From contig CATNEN010000005.1 of assembly GCA_950097015.1 (NCBI GenBank), forward strand, positions 5,881,501 to 5,945,500: DNA of 64,000 bases. The letters run 5' to 3'. The stretch comes from Macrostomum hystrix (taxonomy: Eukaryota > Platyhelminthes > Macrostomidae). Under the pieces are notes generated by a model. It was given only the letters and a program-made list of their open reading frames with translations. It did not search any database and was not told the origin of the DNA. Each line of letters begins with the position of its first letter. Within the stretch, counting starts at the first letter, position 1. Below are positions 1 to 11,600 of this stretch, in pieces. The position numbers and the translations under genes were made by a program.

Positions 1-2
1 GA

Positions 3-2364
3 TTGAGGCCCGCACAGACTATCCAGCATGTCATCCAGTGCTGCAGTCCGCACCGAAGTGACAAAAGTCGCCAGCTCCTACCAGAGAAATCAGACCCGGA
101 TGTTGGGGCTATCCTGGAGTTCGGGATGGATACGAAACAGCCCAACCAGCTGCTATTGAGCTACCGACTGCAGGAGAAGCGGATGATGTGCGGTCTGAGC
201 ACCGTCCAGGGCCAGCTGTTCGTGCTGATTAAGTTCGTATTTCAGAGACTACTGAAAACCAGAGTGCTCAAGACTTACCATGCGAGGAATCTGCTCTTCC
301 ACATGCTCAGCAAGTACAGAAATGATGGACCTGGTGTATGGGCGAAGCAGAGCCTCATTGCATTGCTGAAAGAGGCTCTAGACATGATGCTGAAGTTCTT
401 GGACAAGATTGACGCTACGAGTGACGCTTGTATGCCAAATTTCTTTTTACCTGAAGCGCCGCTTCGTTTAGTTGGCACTGGAGTGTGCTGCACCGAGGTA
501 AAAGCCGATCTAAGAAACACCTTTTTGGATCTAAAAGCCGACTTGACGCCTCTCCTAGAGCTGGTGAAGTCTTGCGTTAGGCCTCGAAAGTCAGGAAAAG
601 TATTCCAGCCATTCACCGTGCTTCCACTTGTTGAGCTGGCCGACTTCGACCGATGCACTGGAGACGCTCTTCTCTACCTGACGGTGCAAGCGATGATCAA
701 GCAGAGGTTCCAGAGCTTCAACCGGATGACCTACCGAAATTCGTTGAACGCATTTCAAAGCTCCGATGGCTAGCCGGCTCATCTTCCATTAGTGCGTGCC
801 TCTTGACAATGGCGCAACTGAAGCTTGGCCACTTAGATAGCGCCAAGTTGAAACTGGAAGCCGTGTCTTGGCGACAAGCGGAACCGTGCCAGTTCTGCTT
901 CACCTGCAGTGAACGAGAGCTCGATTTCAGCTTTCTACCGGAGTTCACTCGGTCGCTAATGAAATTAGAGCAATTCGGTAGCGGATGGACCCTGCAGGTG
1001 AACTTCCGCGCTCTGCTATGGAGCCTGCAGGCCGAGCTGCTGCCAAGACGGCACCTGTTCTTGAACGAATGGCGCAGAGGTATCGAGGATGACATGGACA
1101 TGACAGAGCTGCACACTATGGCCCACTACAGCAGGAGCCCTAAGCGATTGCGTAATTTATCCATGAAGATGAACGACTTGCTGTCAGCGAAGCCGGGACC
1201 CGAAGATTCAGGCAGAACTTCCGCTATCAACAGCAAGGCGTGCTTCAACGGCCTGAGCCTAGTGTTGTTTTTGTCAGCAGCTTTGGCGATTCTATCCAGA
1301 CTGGGACTGATCCTTGAGGGTGCAGCCATGCTAGAAGGCATCATGGACATTGTGATCTTCTGTCTAGGTGTAGTAACCTACATTGAGCTCCACCGTCAGT
1401 TAAAATTTTCTGCCTGGCTCCTGACCAAGGCGTCGTCTAGCGATTGGAGAAGACAGTGGTACACGTCTGTGGAATTCTCGGTAATTCTGCCCATGTAAGT
1501 GTCACTTTAATAACGGATGTACTTTTAATCATTTAAATAGAATCGAAAGGATTCTATTTGCCAGTGGCACAGTCAAAGCTATTTTACGGCGGTTCCAAAA
1601 GCTGTGTACAGCCATTCAGTCCGCAGACTCAGAAGCCGCCACACGTAAAAAATTATACCAAAGATGATGTTCGTACCCATTGTACAGCTGAGTAAGCTCA
1701 ATGATACAAATTTTCTACTGAGCTTCGAACTCTTGACCTCTCTAGTCTAAAGTCCAAAGCTTTTAAGACATAGGCTCCTTATCGGAGAGAATAAGGAGCC
1801 TAATTGTGCGCTCTTGAAGGCCAATCTCCAAGGCACAGCGGGAGTGTACACTGCCTGACGATGAGAAAGTCAGGGCAGATGTACACAGCTGTGTGAGAGG
1901 GTGCCTGTGTACGGTATCTGTATGTGCTCTCAGGAGACAGCGAATGGGCAGAATTGCCTCTAGTGGGATTAGTGTCACCATTGCCCGCAGCCCTCCTGCA
2001 ATATTTTTAATATTACTTTCCGGGATTATGTACCTTCGAAAGTAAGTATTAATAAACAAGTATTGGTTTAGCCTGTCCATGGACTAAAAAGCTGTACACA
2101 ACTTTTAGAAGCAGCTTTTAGCTGCGGCTGTGTCACACGCTTTATATCTGGTTTGATTAGAGTAGGTGTCATATCTTTGTATCTATTCTACTAATTCGAA
2201 TTCGCATTGTTTTCAGACTATCGGTAGCATTGTCTTTCGTAGCGAATGAAAGATTTTTCTACACGATATTTGTGATTTTCAGCCAGCGAATGCTGCCAGA
2301 CCTGATGCGTCTGCAGACAAGATTTGAGCGAGGCTTAGTTGAACTCGTGCTGGCTTTGAGATGA
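3..2364 (+). CDS. Mab-21 domain protein, 5' partial, with apparent frameshift
   Basis: The gene enters from the left edge and is read in two frames: frame A from 3 to about 720, frame B from about 650 to 1494. Exon 2 is 2283-2364, stop TGA. The donor at 1495 (CAT then GTAAGT) and the acceptor at 2282 (TTTTCAG) join in phase, giving a short tail ending in LALR. Frame A has the helical C-terminal half of a Mab-21 (cGAS-like nucleotidyltransferase fold) domain: a LSYRLQEKRMM segment, then LLKTRVLKTYHARNLLFHML and a PNFFLPEAPL end, as in this family. Frame B has a TPR-like helix pair near LTMAQLKLGHLDSAKLKLEA and two hydrophobic segments around residues 200-245 of that frame. The catalytic half would lie outside the window. 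The switch between frames near 700-773 is not explained by any GT-AG intron, so it is an indel in the assembly or a real lesion. A polyadenylation signal AATAAA lies at 2408-2413. Function unknown; family call fairly good. Confidence 0.6.
1785..2010 (+). repeat. SINE family B, headless copy
   Basis: Shares the body seen repeatedly in this window: a GTGTACACTGCCTGACGATG stretch, a GT-rich part, GGGCAGAATTGCCTC, and a tail ending CCTCCTGCAAT followed by T/A-rich sequence. No tRNA-like head is visible here. It lies in the Mab-21 gene intron. Confidence 0.7.
2060..2165 (+). repeat. SINE family A fragment (core and tail)
   Basis: Contains a diverged CCATGGACT core followed by the AGCTGTACAC and AGCTGCGGCTGTG parts of family A. 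The tRNA-like half is missing. It lies directly after the family B copy in the same intron. Confidence 0.5.
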
Positions 2365-2756
2365 GGGGTCGAATCGGTTTTGAAATTTCAGCTAATTTAT
2401 TCAAACAAATAAACTGTTATAACATAGACTCAACATTACATAAAGCTGGATTTCTCAAACAACATATCTCTATTCTTAACAACACATTTTTTATGTTCTG
2501 AAATCTATTTGTTTATAGTAGCTTGTATATAGCTACTAGATTGTCAATTGATACATTATTCAACTATTTATACTTTGATCAAGCTGTTGTACTTAAAATC
2601 TATCGATATCAAATATTTAGTTTATTCGAAGAATCGTGTTACTCAAAAATATGTTAATTATTTGTTACACAATAATATACAAGCTATAACGTTGTAACGT
2701 TGTAGAAAAAAATCGTTGTACTGTTTGGGCACAGTTTAATTTAGTTATGTTTTGCG
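2365..2756. other. A/T-rich intergenic stretch, nothing recognised
   Basis: Apart from the AATAAA at 2408-2413 serving the upstream gene, I see no open reading frame, RNA gene or repeat unit here. Confidence 0.6.
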
Positions 2757-3058
2757 TGTAGCCGTTGTAGCCTAGTAGTACGAGCGTCGGACACACGACT
2801 TGAAGGTCCGAGGTTCGATTCCGAACTTCACTAGAACTTCTAGAATGTCGTATAGCTAGACACTTAACTCTGCAATGCTTCAGTTAATCGAGTAGTTAAA
2901 CATCAGCTTGGATGGGTGAGGGTGGGTGTGGCGTCCCAACAGTCCATGGACTGAACAGCCGTACGCAGCCTTCAGATGCGCCGCGCAATAGCTGCGGCTG
3001 TGCTGTCGGCTGCACATCTGGCCCAATCGGGCAGGTGTAATCAATTATTAATTGTTAT
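2757..3058 (+). repeat. tRNA-derived SINE family A, full copy
   Basis: The head looks like a tRNA, with an A box (TAGCCTAGTAGTA) near 2769 and a B box (GGTTCGATTCC) near 2812. It continues through a GGGTGGGTGTGGCGTC block, the palindromic core CAGTCCATGGACTG near 2940, a GC-rich part (AGCTGCGGCTGTGCTG), and ends in a TTATTAATTGTTATTA tail. This is the best reference copy of the family in the window. RNA polymerase III transcription and LINE-driven mobility are inferred from the structure. Confidence 0.8.
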
Positions 3059-3567
3059 TAATATTAGTATAAACTATTGGAGCTTATCGTTAAGACCATT
3101 TTAAAACCATCCTGTGCAATAATCAGTAGCTCTTAGCAGCGATTCCAAACCATGCATATTCTGCTGCATGTCAATCTTAACTAGAAGTGTTTAGCCTTTT
3201 CTGTCAACTAAGAGCTCCTTCTTCAGCAATGGGAGGGTGGCTGACGGATCTGTCAGTTTCCCACGCCAAATGCACAAACCCTGGTAGCTAAGGTAACAAT
3301 TCTTAAACTAGACGTCTTTCGGAAGAAAGAGAAAAGTCAAAGTTAACTACTTGCAAATTTGCAAAAGACAATGGCCAAGCATTAAAGACGAGAGAACCTT
3401 CTTGACAAACAGGATCCTATCCACTCAGAGCTTTCAAATGCTTTTGAAGATTCAAGCGGCTTGACACATGCTTGTGGAGAGAAACTTTTGTAGAATTATG
3501 AGCTATTCCGTGAGCTATAAGTTCAACTTGAGCTGCCAATAAACTTTCTGGCATCACAAAGACTAAA
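3059..3567. other. Upstream region of the lectin gene
   Basis: No other gene or repeat is visible. This presumably holds the lectin promoter, but I cannot point to a convincing TATA box or initiator. Confidence 0.5.
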
Positions 3568-4305
3568 ATGTTGTCTATTTTTATTCTAAGCGCTCTGTTG
3601 CTGGCAGTTTGTCAAGCATCTTGTCCGGCTCCATTTAGAATGGAGGCTGAAAGGTGCGTGTTCATAGACTCGACACAGAATTACACCTGGTGCTCAGCGA
3701 ATTGGAGATGCTCAGCCATCGGAGGCGAGTTGCTGAACTCCTACAGCTCGCTGAAACGGCTTTACAATATGCCCAGCATGAATTGCAGCTGTCTTTTCTG
3801 GCTTGGCGTGTCCGACATTGCCAATGAGAGAAACATGAGCAGAGAGGGCTGGCAGGCGATCAACGACAATCCGATGCTGCCGCTGGACGACTCGCTGTGG
3901 GGTAGCACAGATCCCAACAATAGGTTCGGCGGTCAGGACTGTCTGGTGCGCTTGCTGAATATCAGAGAAAATATTGGCGACCTTCAGTGCTCAAAACTGG
4001 GCGGCTACGCCTGCGAGTATGCCGCTGCAGCTAGTCAGAATTCGTCTCACAGGTCCAACACCTGGCAGAGAGTCCCATTCAAACAAAGCAGCTATAATCC
4101 TAGCACTGAGTACTGCTACACCGACCTGTTACAGGTGGACAGTGCCATCAAGTGTGTGGCAGCTGCGATGCGATCTGGAAGCCACAGCAGGCACGTTTTG
4201 TACAACAAACTCGGCAGAGTCTGCAGACTGTTACAGTTCACGGACGCCCAGGTGGAGGAAGAGATTGAAACTAGCGACGACTGGGCCAAGTTTCAACTCT
4301 TCTGA
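3568..4305 (+). CDS. Secreted C-type lectin domain protein, single exon
   Basis: A complete 245-residue protein. Residues 1-17 are a clear signal peptide (hydrophobic IFILSALLLAV, cleavage after CQA). Residues about 19-150 carry the landmarks of a C-type lectin fold: CPAPF at the start, ANWRCSAIGGELL, the WLGVSD version of the WIGL motif, WGSTDPNN, the third cysteine in GGQDC, and LQCSKLGGYACEY at the end. The calcium and sugar site is not a standard EPN or QPD; DPN stands in its place, so binding preference cannot be predicted. Residues 150-245 form a second cysteine-containing part I do not recognise. There is no membrane segment after the signal, so the protein should be secreted. Roles in mucus, adhesion or immune recognition are typical of the family but are inference. 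A possible ATTAAA signal lies at 4329-4334. Confidence 0.85.
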   Translation: MLSIFILSALLLAVCQASCPAPFRMEAERCVFIDSTQNYTWCSANWRCSAIGGELLNSYSSLKRLYNMPSMNCSCLFWLGVSDIANERNMSREGWQAINDNPMLPLDDSLWGSTDPNNRFGGQDCLVRLLNIRENIGDLQCSKLGGYACEYAAAASQNSSHRSNTWQRVPFKQSSYNPSTEYCYTDLLQVDSAIKCVAAAMRSGSHSRHVLYNKLGRVCRLLQFTDAQVEEEIETSDDWAKFQLF

Positions 4306-4404
4306 GGCTGATGCAGCTGACGCTACTAATTAAAAAAAACTTTTGCCTAATAACATTCTTGTTTAAATTGCTTAACCCTGGAAAAACTTAACAATACTTC
4401 CTCA

Positions 4405-4668
4405 CTCAAAGGGGTAAGCGGTAGAGCGGTCTAACGCGTTCGCCTCTCGCACCAAGGTCCCTGAGCTCGATTCTACGGCTAGGTCACATTCATTTGGGGC
4501 GCAGCCGCGGAGAGAAGGCTTGGGGGCTTGTCGTGCAATTCACGCCAATGTGGATCAACCTCCAAGGCTCAGGAGTCAGCGGAATGGACAGAACTGCCTC
4601 CGCGCTGTGTCTAGTGTCACCAAATGATGTGCCATTGCCCAAAGCCCTCCAGCAAATTAATAATATTA
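4405..4668 (+). repeat. tRNA-derived SINE family B
   Basis: The head GTAGAGCGGTCTAACGCG and the B-box-like GAGCTCGATTC look like a degenerate tRNA. The body has GGGGCGCAGCCGCGGAGAG, CTTGGGGGCTTGTCGTGC, and the end CCCTCCAGCAAATTAATAAT. The GTGTACACTGCC middle is deleted here. Confidence 0.75.
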
Positions 4669-4992
4669 CGCAATGCTTTCCCGTCTATTCCTTGATTAAG
4701 GTAGTAGATTAGCCAATTAATCGAAGCCAATTAAAATGAAGCAGAAATTTCGACATATTTATAATTTATTTTTTAATAAAATCTTTAAAACAGGGGCAAA
4801 ATGATCCTACGAGTACGATTAAGTGCGTATATATTTTCTAAACAAAAATCTATTTAGCTGTTTTCACTTGCTAATTGTTGTAAAAAATGTTTCACGAATG
4901 TTGTCATGGTCACAGCAGTTTTGGTCTACAGCAATAAAAACAATAACAAAAATAAATATAAAAACGTTTTTGAATGAGATCACAGTCATAGC

Positions 4993-5262
4993 CAGTTGCC
5001 ACGTAGCCTATTGGTTAAATAGCTCCTGACTTCTTCTGACCAAGAGGTCCGAGGTTCGATTCTCAGTCCAGTAAAATTTCGTTTTTTTGTCTTTAAGGAA
5101 GAAATTACAATTTCTTATGATCTGTTCATTTTACTCTGTTTAAAAACGTGTTTTGGAAGGGGGGTTCGTCGTGTTTTGGAAGGACCTCCAATCGGGGTCT
5201 ACCCAGTCCATGGACTGAACAGCTGTACACTGCCTTTGGACATCATAGGCGCAATTTCCATT
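4993..5262 (+). repeat. SINE family A, interrupted copy
   Basis: The tRNA-like head has GTAGCCTATTGGTTAA (A box) and GAGGTTCGATTC (B box near 5050). The CAGTCCATGGACTG core lies near 5205. Between them, at 5148-5186, are about two units of the same 20-bp repeat that fills dynein intron 30. The element lies just beyond the 3' end of the dynein gene. Confidence 0.65.
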
Positions 5263-5397
5263 TCCTTCTTTAAAAAATTAAAGAGCCACTACCATCACTT
5301 AAAAAAATAAGTAAAGACGTTTTAAGTATTGTGTCCTTAAGAAACGGACGAAAATCGATTTTAAATCAAACAATCAATCAGTCAATACGACAATTAA

Positions 5398-5616
5398 TCA
5401 ATCAATATCCCTGGCGCATAGCAGGGCTGCGCCCCTCAGTCGCCAGACGCTCTGAGGCTGAGTAGCTGGTAGACGCACCGAGCAGACAAAGTTGGTGCTG
5501 TGACCCGTGCTGGACAATGCACCGGCACGCCTAGCTGTACGATAGAGCGGACAGTCGTAGATGAATTTGGCCGACTCGGTGTCTGCCTTAGGATTGTCTG
5601 GCTCCTGAGTGCCAGT
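5398..5616 (-). CDS. DNAH6: Dynein exon 31: C-terminal end
   Basis: Terminal exon, 72 codons plus stop. The acceptor TTTTTTCAG precedes 5616, phase 0. It carries the strongly conserved end of axonemal heavy chains: [24 protein letters not shown], then a [10 protein letters not shown] finish. Confidence 0.9.
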   Translation of the reverse strand, partial: TGTQEPDNPKADTESAKFIYDCPLYRTARRAGALSSTGHSTNFVCSVRLPATQPQSVWRLRGAALLCARDID

Positions 5617-8600
5617 CTGAAAAAATATTTTATTTGCCTCGCTCTGGTGTGTCTTGATCAAGGGGTTGTTGACAATGTGATGTGGTTGCCTTAAAAGAGT
5701 TTGCCATGTTTTGGGGTTTGTTGAAGGGGTTTTCGTATTTTCGAACTGGTCTACAGTGCTTAAGAAGAGGTTCGTCGTGTTTTTGGAAGGAGTCTTCGGT
5801 GTTTTGGAGGGGGTATCTTGTTTTGGAAGGGATTGCCGTGTTTTGGGAGGGGTTGTCTTGTTTTGGAAGGGTTTGTCGTGTTTTGGAAGGGGTTCGTCTT
5901 GCTTTGGAAGGGATTGCCGTGTTTTGGGAGGGTTTGTCTTGCTTTGGAAGAGGTTTTCGTGTTTTGGAAGGGGTTCGTCTTGCTTTGGAAGGGTTTGTCT
6001 TGCTTTGGAAGAGGTTTTCGTGTTTTGGAAGGGTTCGTCGTGTTTTGGAAGAGGTTTTCGTGTTTTGGAAGGGTTTGTCGTGTTTTGGAAGGGGTTCGTC
6101 TTGCTTTGGAAGAGGTTTTCATGTTTTGGAAGGGGTTCGTCTTGCTTTGGAAGGGTTTGTCTTGCTTTGGAAGAGGTTTTCGTGTTTTGGAAGGGTTCGT
6201 CGTGTTTTGGAAGGGTTCGTCGTGTTTCGGAAGGGTTTGTCGTGTTTTGGAAGTTAGGTTTTCGTGTTTTCGAAGGGTTTGTCGTGTTTTGGAAGAGGTT
6301 TTCGTCTTTTGGAAGAGGTTTTCGTGTTTTGGAAGGGTTCGTCGTGTTTTGGAAGGGTTTGTCGTGTTTTGGAAGAGGTTTTCGTGTTTTGGAAGGGTTT
6401 GTCGTGTTTTGGAAGGGGTTTTCGTGTTTTGGAAGGGTTTGTCGTGTTTTGGAAGGGGTTCGTCGTGTTTTGGGAGGGGTTGTCGTGTTTTGGGAGGGGT
6501 TCGTCGTGTTTTGGGAGGGTTTGTCGTGTTTTGGAAGGGGTTGTCTTGCTTTGGAAGAGGTTTTCGTGTTTTGGAAGGGGTTCGTCGTGTTTTGGAAGGG
6601 GTTCGTCGTGTTTTGGAAGGGATTGCCGTGTTTTGGGAGGGGTTGTCTTGTTTTGGAAGGGTTTGTCTTGCTTTGGAAGAGGTTTTCATGTTTTGGAAGG
6701 GTTCGTCGTGTTTTGGAATGGTTTGTCGTGTTTTGGAAGGGTTTGTCGTGTTTTGGAAGGGGTTCGTCGTGTTTTGGGAAGGTTTGTCGTGTTTTGGAAG
6801 GGGTTCGTCGTGTTTTGGAAGGGTTTGTCGTGTTTTGGAAGGGGTTGTCTTGCTTTGGAAGAGGTTTTCGTGTTTTGGAAGGGTTCGTCGTGTTTTGGAA
6901 GGGGTTCGTCGTGTTTTGGAAGGGTTTGTCGTGTTTTGGAAGGGGTTGCCGTGCTTTGGAAGGGTTTTGGGGTCTGATGTACGAACAGTCAATTAGTCTC
7001 ACCTGACACGGCAGCAGGTGCAGCGACGGCATATCACAGAATCTTGCTCCAGGAGGATTCTCAACTAATCCGGCCGTGTTCTCAGACCAACTGGCACTGT
7101 CCAACACCAGACCGAAGGCCAGAACTCCGTCGGAAGGCGGCGGTGAGTCGGACTGGAACGCGAACTCTTCAACGCTACCACTGCCGACTAGGGGTACAGC
7201 TGGCTGCACCTTGTGATGAAACTCGAGCAGATCCACCTGCGATTCGTTGAGACCATTTGTTAACGTCCATGGGAAAGAATTTGAGACTCTTGTTGAGTTC
7301 AGTTGATGAGGTGTCGCGAGAGATTCTGGATGAGTTCAGTTGATGAGGTGTCGCGAGAGATTCTGGATGAGTTCAGTTGATAAGGTATCGCGAGAGATTA
7401 TGGGTGAGTTCAGTTGATGAGGTATCGCGAGAGATTCTGGATGAGTTCAGTTGATGAGCTGTCGCGAGAGATTCTGGGTGAGTTCAGTTGATGAGGTGTC
7501 GCGAGAGGTTCTGGGTGAGTTCAGTTGATGAGGTGTCGCGAGAGGTTCTGGATGAGTTCAGTTGATGAGGCGTCGCGAGAGATTCTGGATGAGTTCAGTT
7601 GATAAGGAATCGCGAGAGATTCTGGATGAGTTCAGTTGATAAGGTATCGCGAGAGATTCTGGATGAGTTCAGTTGATGAGGCGTCGCGAGAGATTCTGGA
7701 TGAGTTCAGTTGATGAGGCGTCGCGAGAGGTTCTGGGTGAGTTCAGTTGATGAGGTGTCGCGAGAGATTCGGGACGAGGCCCTTCTCAACTGCTCTAGTG
7801 ATCTGCTTCACCGAAGAGCTGTTGAGACTCACCGGAACCTTGAGTCTTCTAGCCTGAGCCTGCAACACTGCCGTGAGAAATCCTTGCGGAAAGAAGAACG
7901 CCGGCAGCCAATGGGCAAACGGCTCCGGGCCGTGCGGAAACAGGTCCGGCTCCTTCAGCAGTCCGCTCCGCTGTTGATAATCTCGGACCAGCCGTTCGGC
8001 CCAGCCGGCCAGGAATCGAACCCTGGTGCGCAGGTCAGCAGCCCAGGCGCTCAAAGATTTGCAGGACTCATACCGGAGCCAAGCTGGCGGGACTTTATTC
8101 CTGAGGAAGGCGAACAAAGCCGACTCAAGCGAGTCTGTCATGAGGGTGTCGCCCCGAATGGCCAATCGGAGCTGTTTGAGGTCGCGTCGAACCTGTCGCA
8201 GCAGGGCGTCGTAACGATCGATCTCCTGACGCAGGAACTGATGAAGCGCCGAGCCCAACTTGGCGCCGGCGCTGACACCGCCGCGCTGAGCCTCCAAAGA
8301 CATGGCTTTGGCCAGAGACTGGCGAGGTCCTAGACGCTTGCGAACATCTTCGGGTTCCAACGACTCGCGCTCCACCGATTTTGGGAGCAGCTGAGGAGAC
8401 ATGGGTGCGATTGAGCTGTCTCAAGTTTTCTCTAATATTGTACAGTAGAATTAGGATAGACTTAATTTTAAGGCACAATTTTTCTATTTCATTGGCACCC
8501 GACTGTAGCTTCTGAACTCATAACTAAAAAACTAATAATTGATTGCACCTGCGCCAATCGGACCAGATGTGCAGCCGACAGCACAGCCGCAGCTATTACG

Positions 8601-11600
8601 CAGCGCATCTGAAGGCTGCGTACGGCTGTTCAGTCCATGGACTGGGGAGACGCCACACCCACCCTCAATTATCCAAGCTGGGTGAACTGAAGCAATGCAG
8701 AGTTAAGTAGCTTGCTGAAGGACACAGATTGTTCTTGTGAAGTCGGGAATCGAACCAATGACCTTCAAGTCGTGAGTGCAACGCTCTAACAGCTAGACTA
8801 CAACCCGACACCCTACTGTAGCTTCTGACACTACATTCTAAAGATTCTGTAGGCTACAATGCGCTTTCGCCTAGTGGTCAGTGTTGGACTTACGACTTGA
8901 ACGTCCGAGGTTCGACCCCCGACTCTACTCGAATAGTTTGCATCCTTTATCAAGACAATAACCTCTGACTTGCTTCAGTTCACTCAGCTGTTAAATGGGC
9001 ACCAGCATTAGCTATGAGAAACTCAGGGTGGGTGTGGCGTCCCTTTTCCCCAGTCCATGGACTGAACAGCCGTACGAACCGCTAGCTCACCTGTGTCAGG
9101 TGCTCGATGACTTCCATAGCCAGGGCGTCGGGTCCGTCTACAGGTTTAGCGGAAGCCGTCGCAGTGGTGGCAGCCATTCTCGGCTGAGCCTTGGCCACGA
9201 CCTCCAATAGCCGGCGGCCGCGCGATTCCATGGCTGCCCGCTCAGAGTTGGCGTCCATGCCGAACACGTCGGGCGGTTCAGCCTCCGGCAGCCTGTCGAT
9301 GTAGGCCAGGGTCCAGTCGAACCCGGCTTCATCCGGGAGGCTGGCCAGCCCGGTGGCGAACTGCCAGCCCGGGTGCAGAGCTTCCGGTCGGAGAAAAGCG
9401 CCGAGAACTGCGGCGAGACAGCGTCGATCTCGTTCGTCAGTGACGCGGCCGCCGTAGGCGATGTCGCCGACTAGGTGACTCACGGCTGGCCAATCAACGC
9501 TCGACTTGCCAGTCAGATGTACCAGCGACACCTCCAGATCGCTGTCGTTGAACTCGTAGGGCACGTTGAAGCCCAGACTGCCGAATCTTCCGCGCTCCAA
9601 CAGCACCGAGTTGAACAGGCAGAGGGCGAAGATCAGCCTGCGAGTGTCTGGCGACTGCGCATCGAAGCTGCGACTGGACACCAACCCCGTGCCGTCCGGC
9701 GAGAAGGCCTTCCGCAGTAGGCTCTTGACACCCCTCGGCGACTCGATGGCAACCTTGCAGCAGGCGTGCAGCACGGGCACAGGGAAGCTTGAGTCGGGCT
9801 TTGAGCTCAGAAGCAGACGAAAATGAGCGTCTAGCTGAATGGCGCCGCGTTGGAAACTACAGTTGCCAATGTAATTGTAGGCGACAGGTGAGACAATATA
9901 CTGTCACCAATATCTGACATCCTACTGTCACCAATATCTGACATCCTACTGTCACCAATATCTGACATTCTACTGTCACCAATATCTGACATCCTACTGT
10001 CACCAATATCTGACATCCTACTATCATCAATATCTGACATCCTACTGTCATCAATGTCTGACATCCTACTGTCACCAATATCTGACATCCTACTGTCATA
10101 AATATCTGACATCCTACTGTCACCAATATCTGACATCCTACTGTCATCAATATCTGACATCCTACTGTCACGAATATCTGACATCCTACTGTCATAAATA
10201 TCTGACATCCTACTGTCACCAATATCTGACATCCTACTGTCACCAATATCTGACATCCTACTGTCACCAATATCTGACATCCTACTGTCACCAATATCTG
10301 ACATCCTACTGTCATCAATATCTGACATCCTACTGTCATCAATATCTGACATCCTACTGTCATCAATATCTGACATCCTACTGTCACCAACATCTGACAT
10401 CCTACTGTCATCAATGTCTGACATCCTACTGTCACCAATATCTGACATCCTACTGTCACCAATATCTGACATCCTACTGTCATCAATATCTGACATCCTA
10501 CTGTCATCAATATCTGACATCCTACTGTCATCAATATCTGACATCCTACTGTCATCAATATCTGACATCCTACTGTCACCAGATCAGAACTAGCCAACTC
10601 ACTTCTCCACCAGCTGCTGCAGTCGCGGCATCCATGAAGCCGCCAGGTGGCAGTTCTGCAGAAACACCCAGCGACCTTTGAGAATCTGCGCCTTGCCAAT
10701 GAGCTCCTCGGCCTTGGGTCCCTGGCCGCGGCCGAGAGACACCATGTCCAGATGCAGGGCGGAGCCTCGAAGATCGGCAGCCAATCGCATCAGAGCAGCC
10801 GTGGGATCAGCACCCGGAGCCAATAGGAACAGCACTGGAGTTTCAGCGCTAGCCGAGTCGAACGCTTCGCGAAGACCCACGGCGTGACCGGTGGCAAATT
10901 CCGGGCCTAGTTGCCTAGCAACCAGATGACGCATAGCGGCTTCGAGCTGGGCCGGTCGCAGCAGCCTCACTAAAATTAAACGCCTGAAATCAGTCAGCTT
11001 AGACCAGTCGAAAATTTTCGTCGCTTTAGAATTTTTCGGCGGCGTCAGCATTAACTCGAAGACATCTTCGGCCTCTTGAAACTGCAGCCACTGATCCGCG
11101 GATTGGTTGAAGCTGGCGCGCAGGCCGCCGAAGCCGCTGTCGGAGCTCCAGTTCTCTAGGCTGGCGCAGGCTGTTCTGCCGGCTTCTGACGGCCAAGACC
11201 CGGCCTCCGCTACGGACTGGTCGGCGGTGGCCGCGGCGGCGGACAAGTTCGCCAGTTCGGCTCCGTGCAGGAAGAAGTTCCAGTCGCGCTGAGGCAGCGG
11301 CTCCGCTGTGGTGCCAACCGAAGCCGCAGCCGGTAGGCGATCAACCGCTCGCATGACGGCTGCGCACAACAGGAACGCGAAGCCAAGCCGGTGCTCGGAG
11401 AACAATGCCAAAGTGACGGTTCGCTGCGTTGTCATGGTAACGTCGTGTATCATACGACGCATTCGCTGATCCAGCGACAACGGCTGATCATCGTGAAGGT
11501 CATCGTTGATTGGCACAGCGGCGATGACTCGGCGAAAACTCGACTCGAAAGTGGCCAAACTGAACTGGTACATCAGATTGATGGAGGGCAGGTCGGCTAG

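Noticed and set aside
5700-7000. Long plus-strand open frames (200-430 codons) over the intron 30 array
   Set aside because: They are by-products of a stop-poor 20-bp repeat, lack unique coding sequence and overlap each other in several frames.
7283-7790. Hammerhead ribozyme core in the 37-bp repeat (TTGATGAG and GCGAGAG)
   Set aside because: The invariant CTGATGA and GAAA cores are both altered and the flanking stems do not pair. A similar CCGATGAAA near 41547 also fails.
9831-10568. Open frame of MSDIDDSR octapeptides on the minus strand
   Set aside because: It is in dynein intron 27. Exon 27 and exon 28 join in phase without it, and the intron start has in-frame stops.
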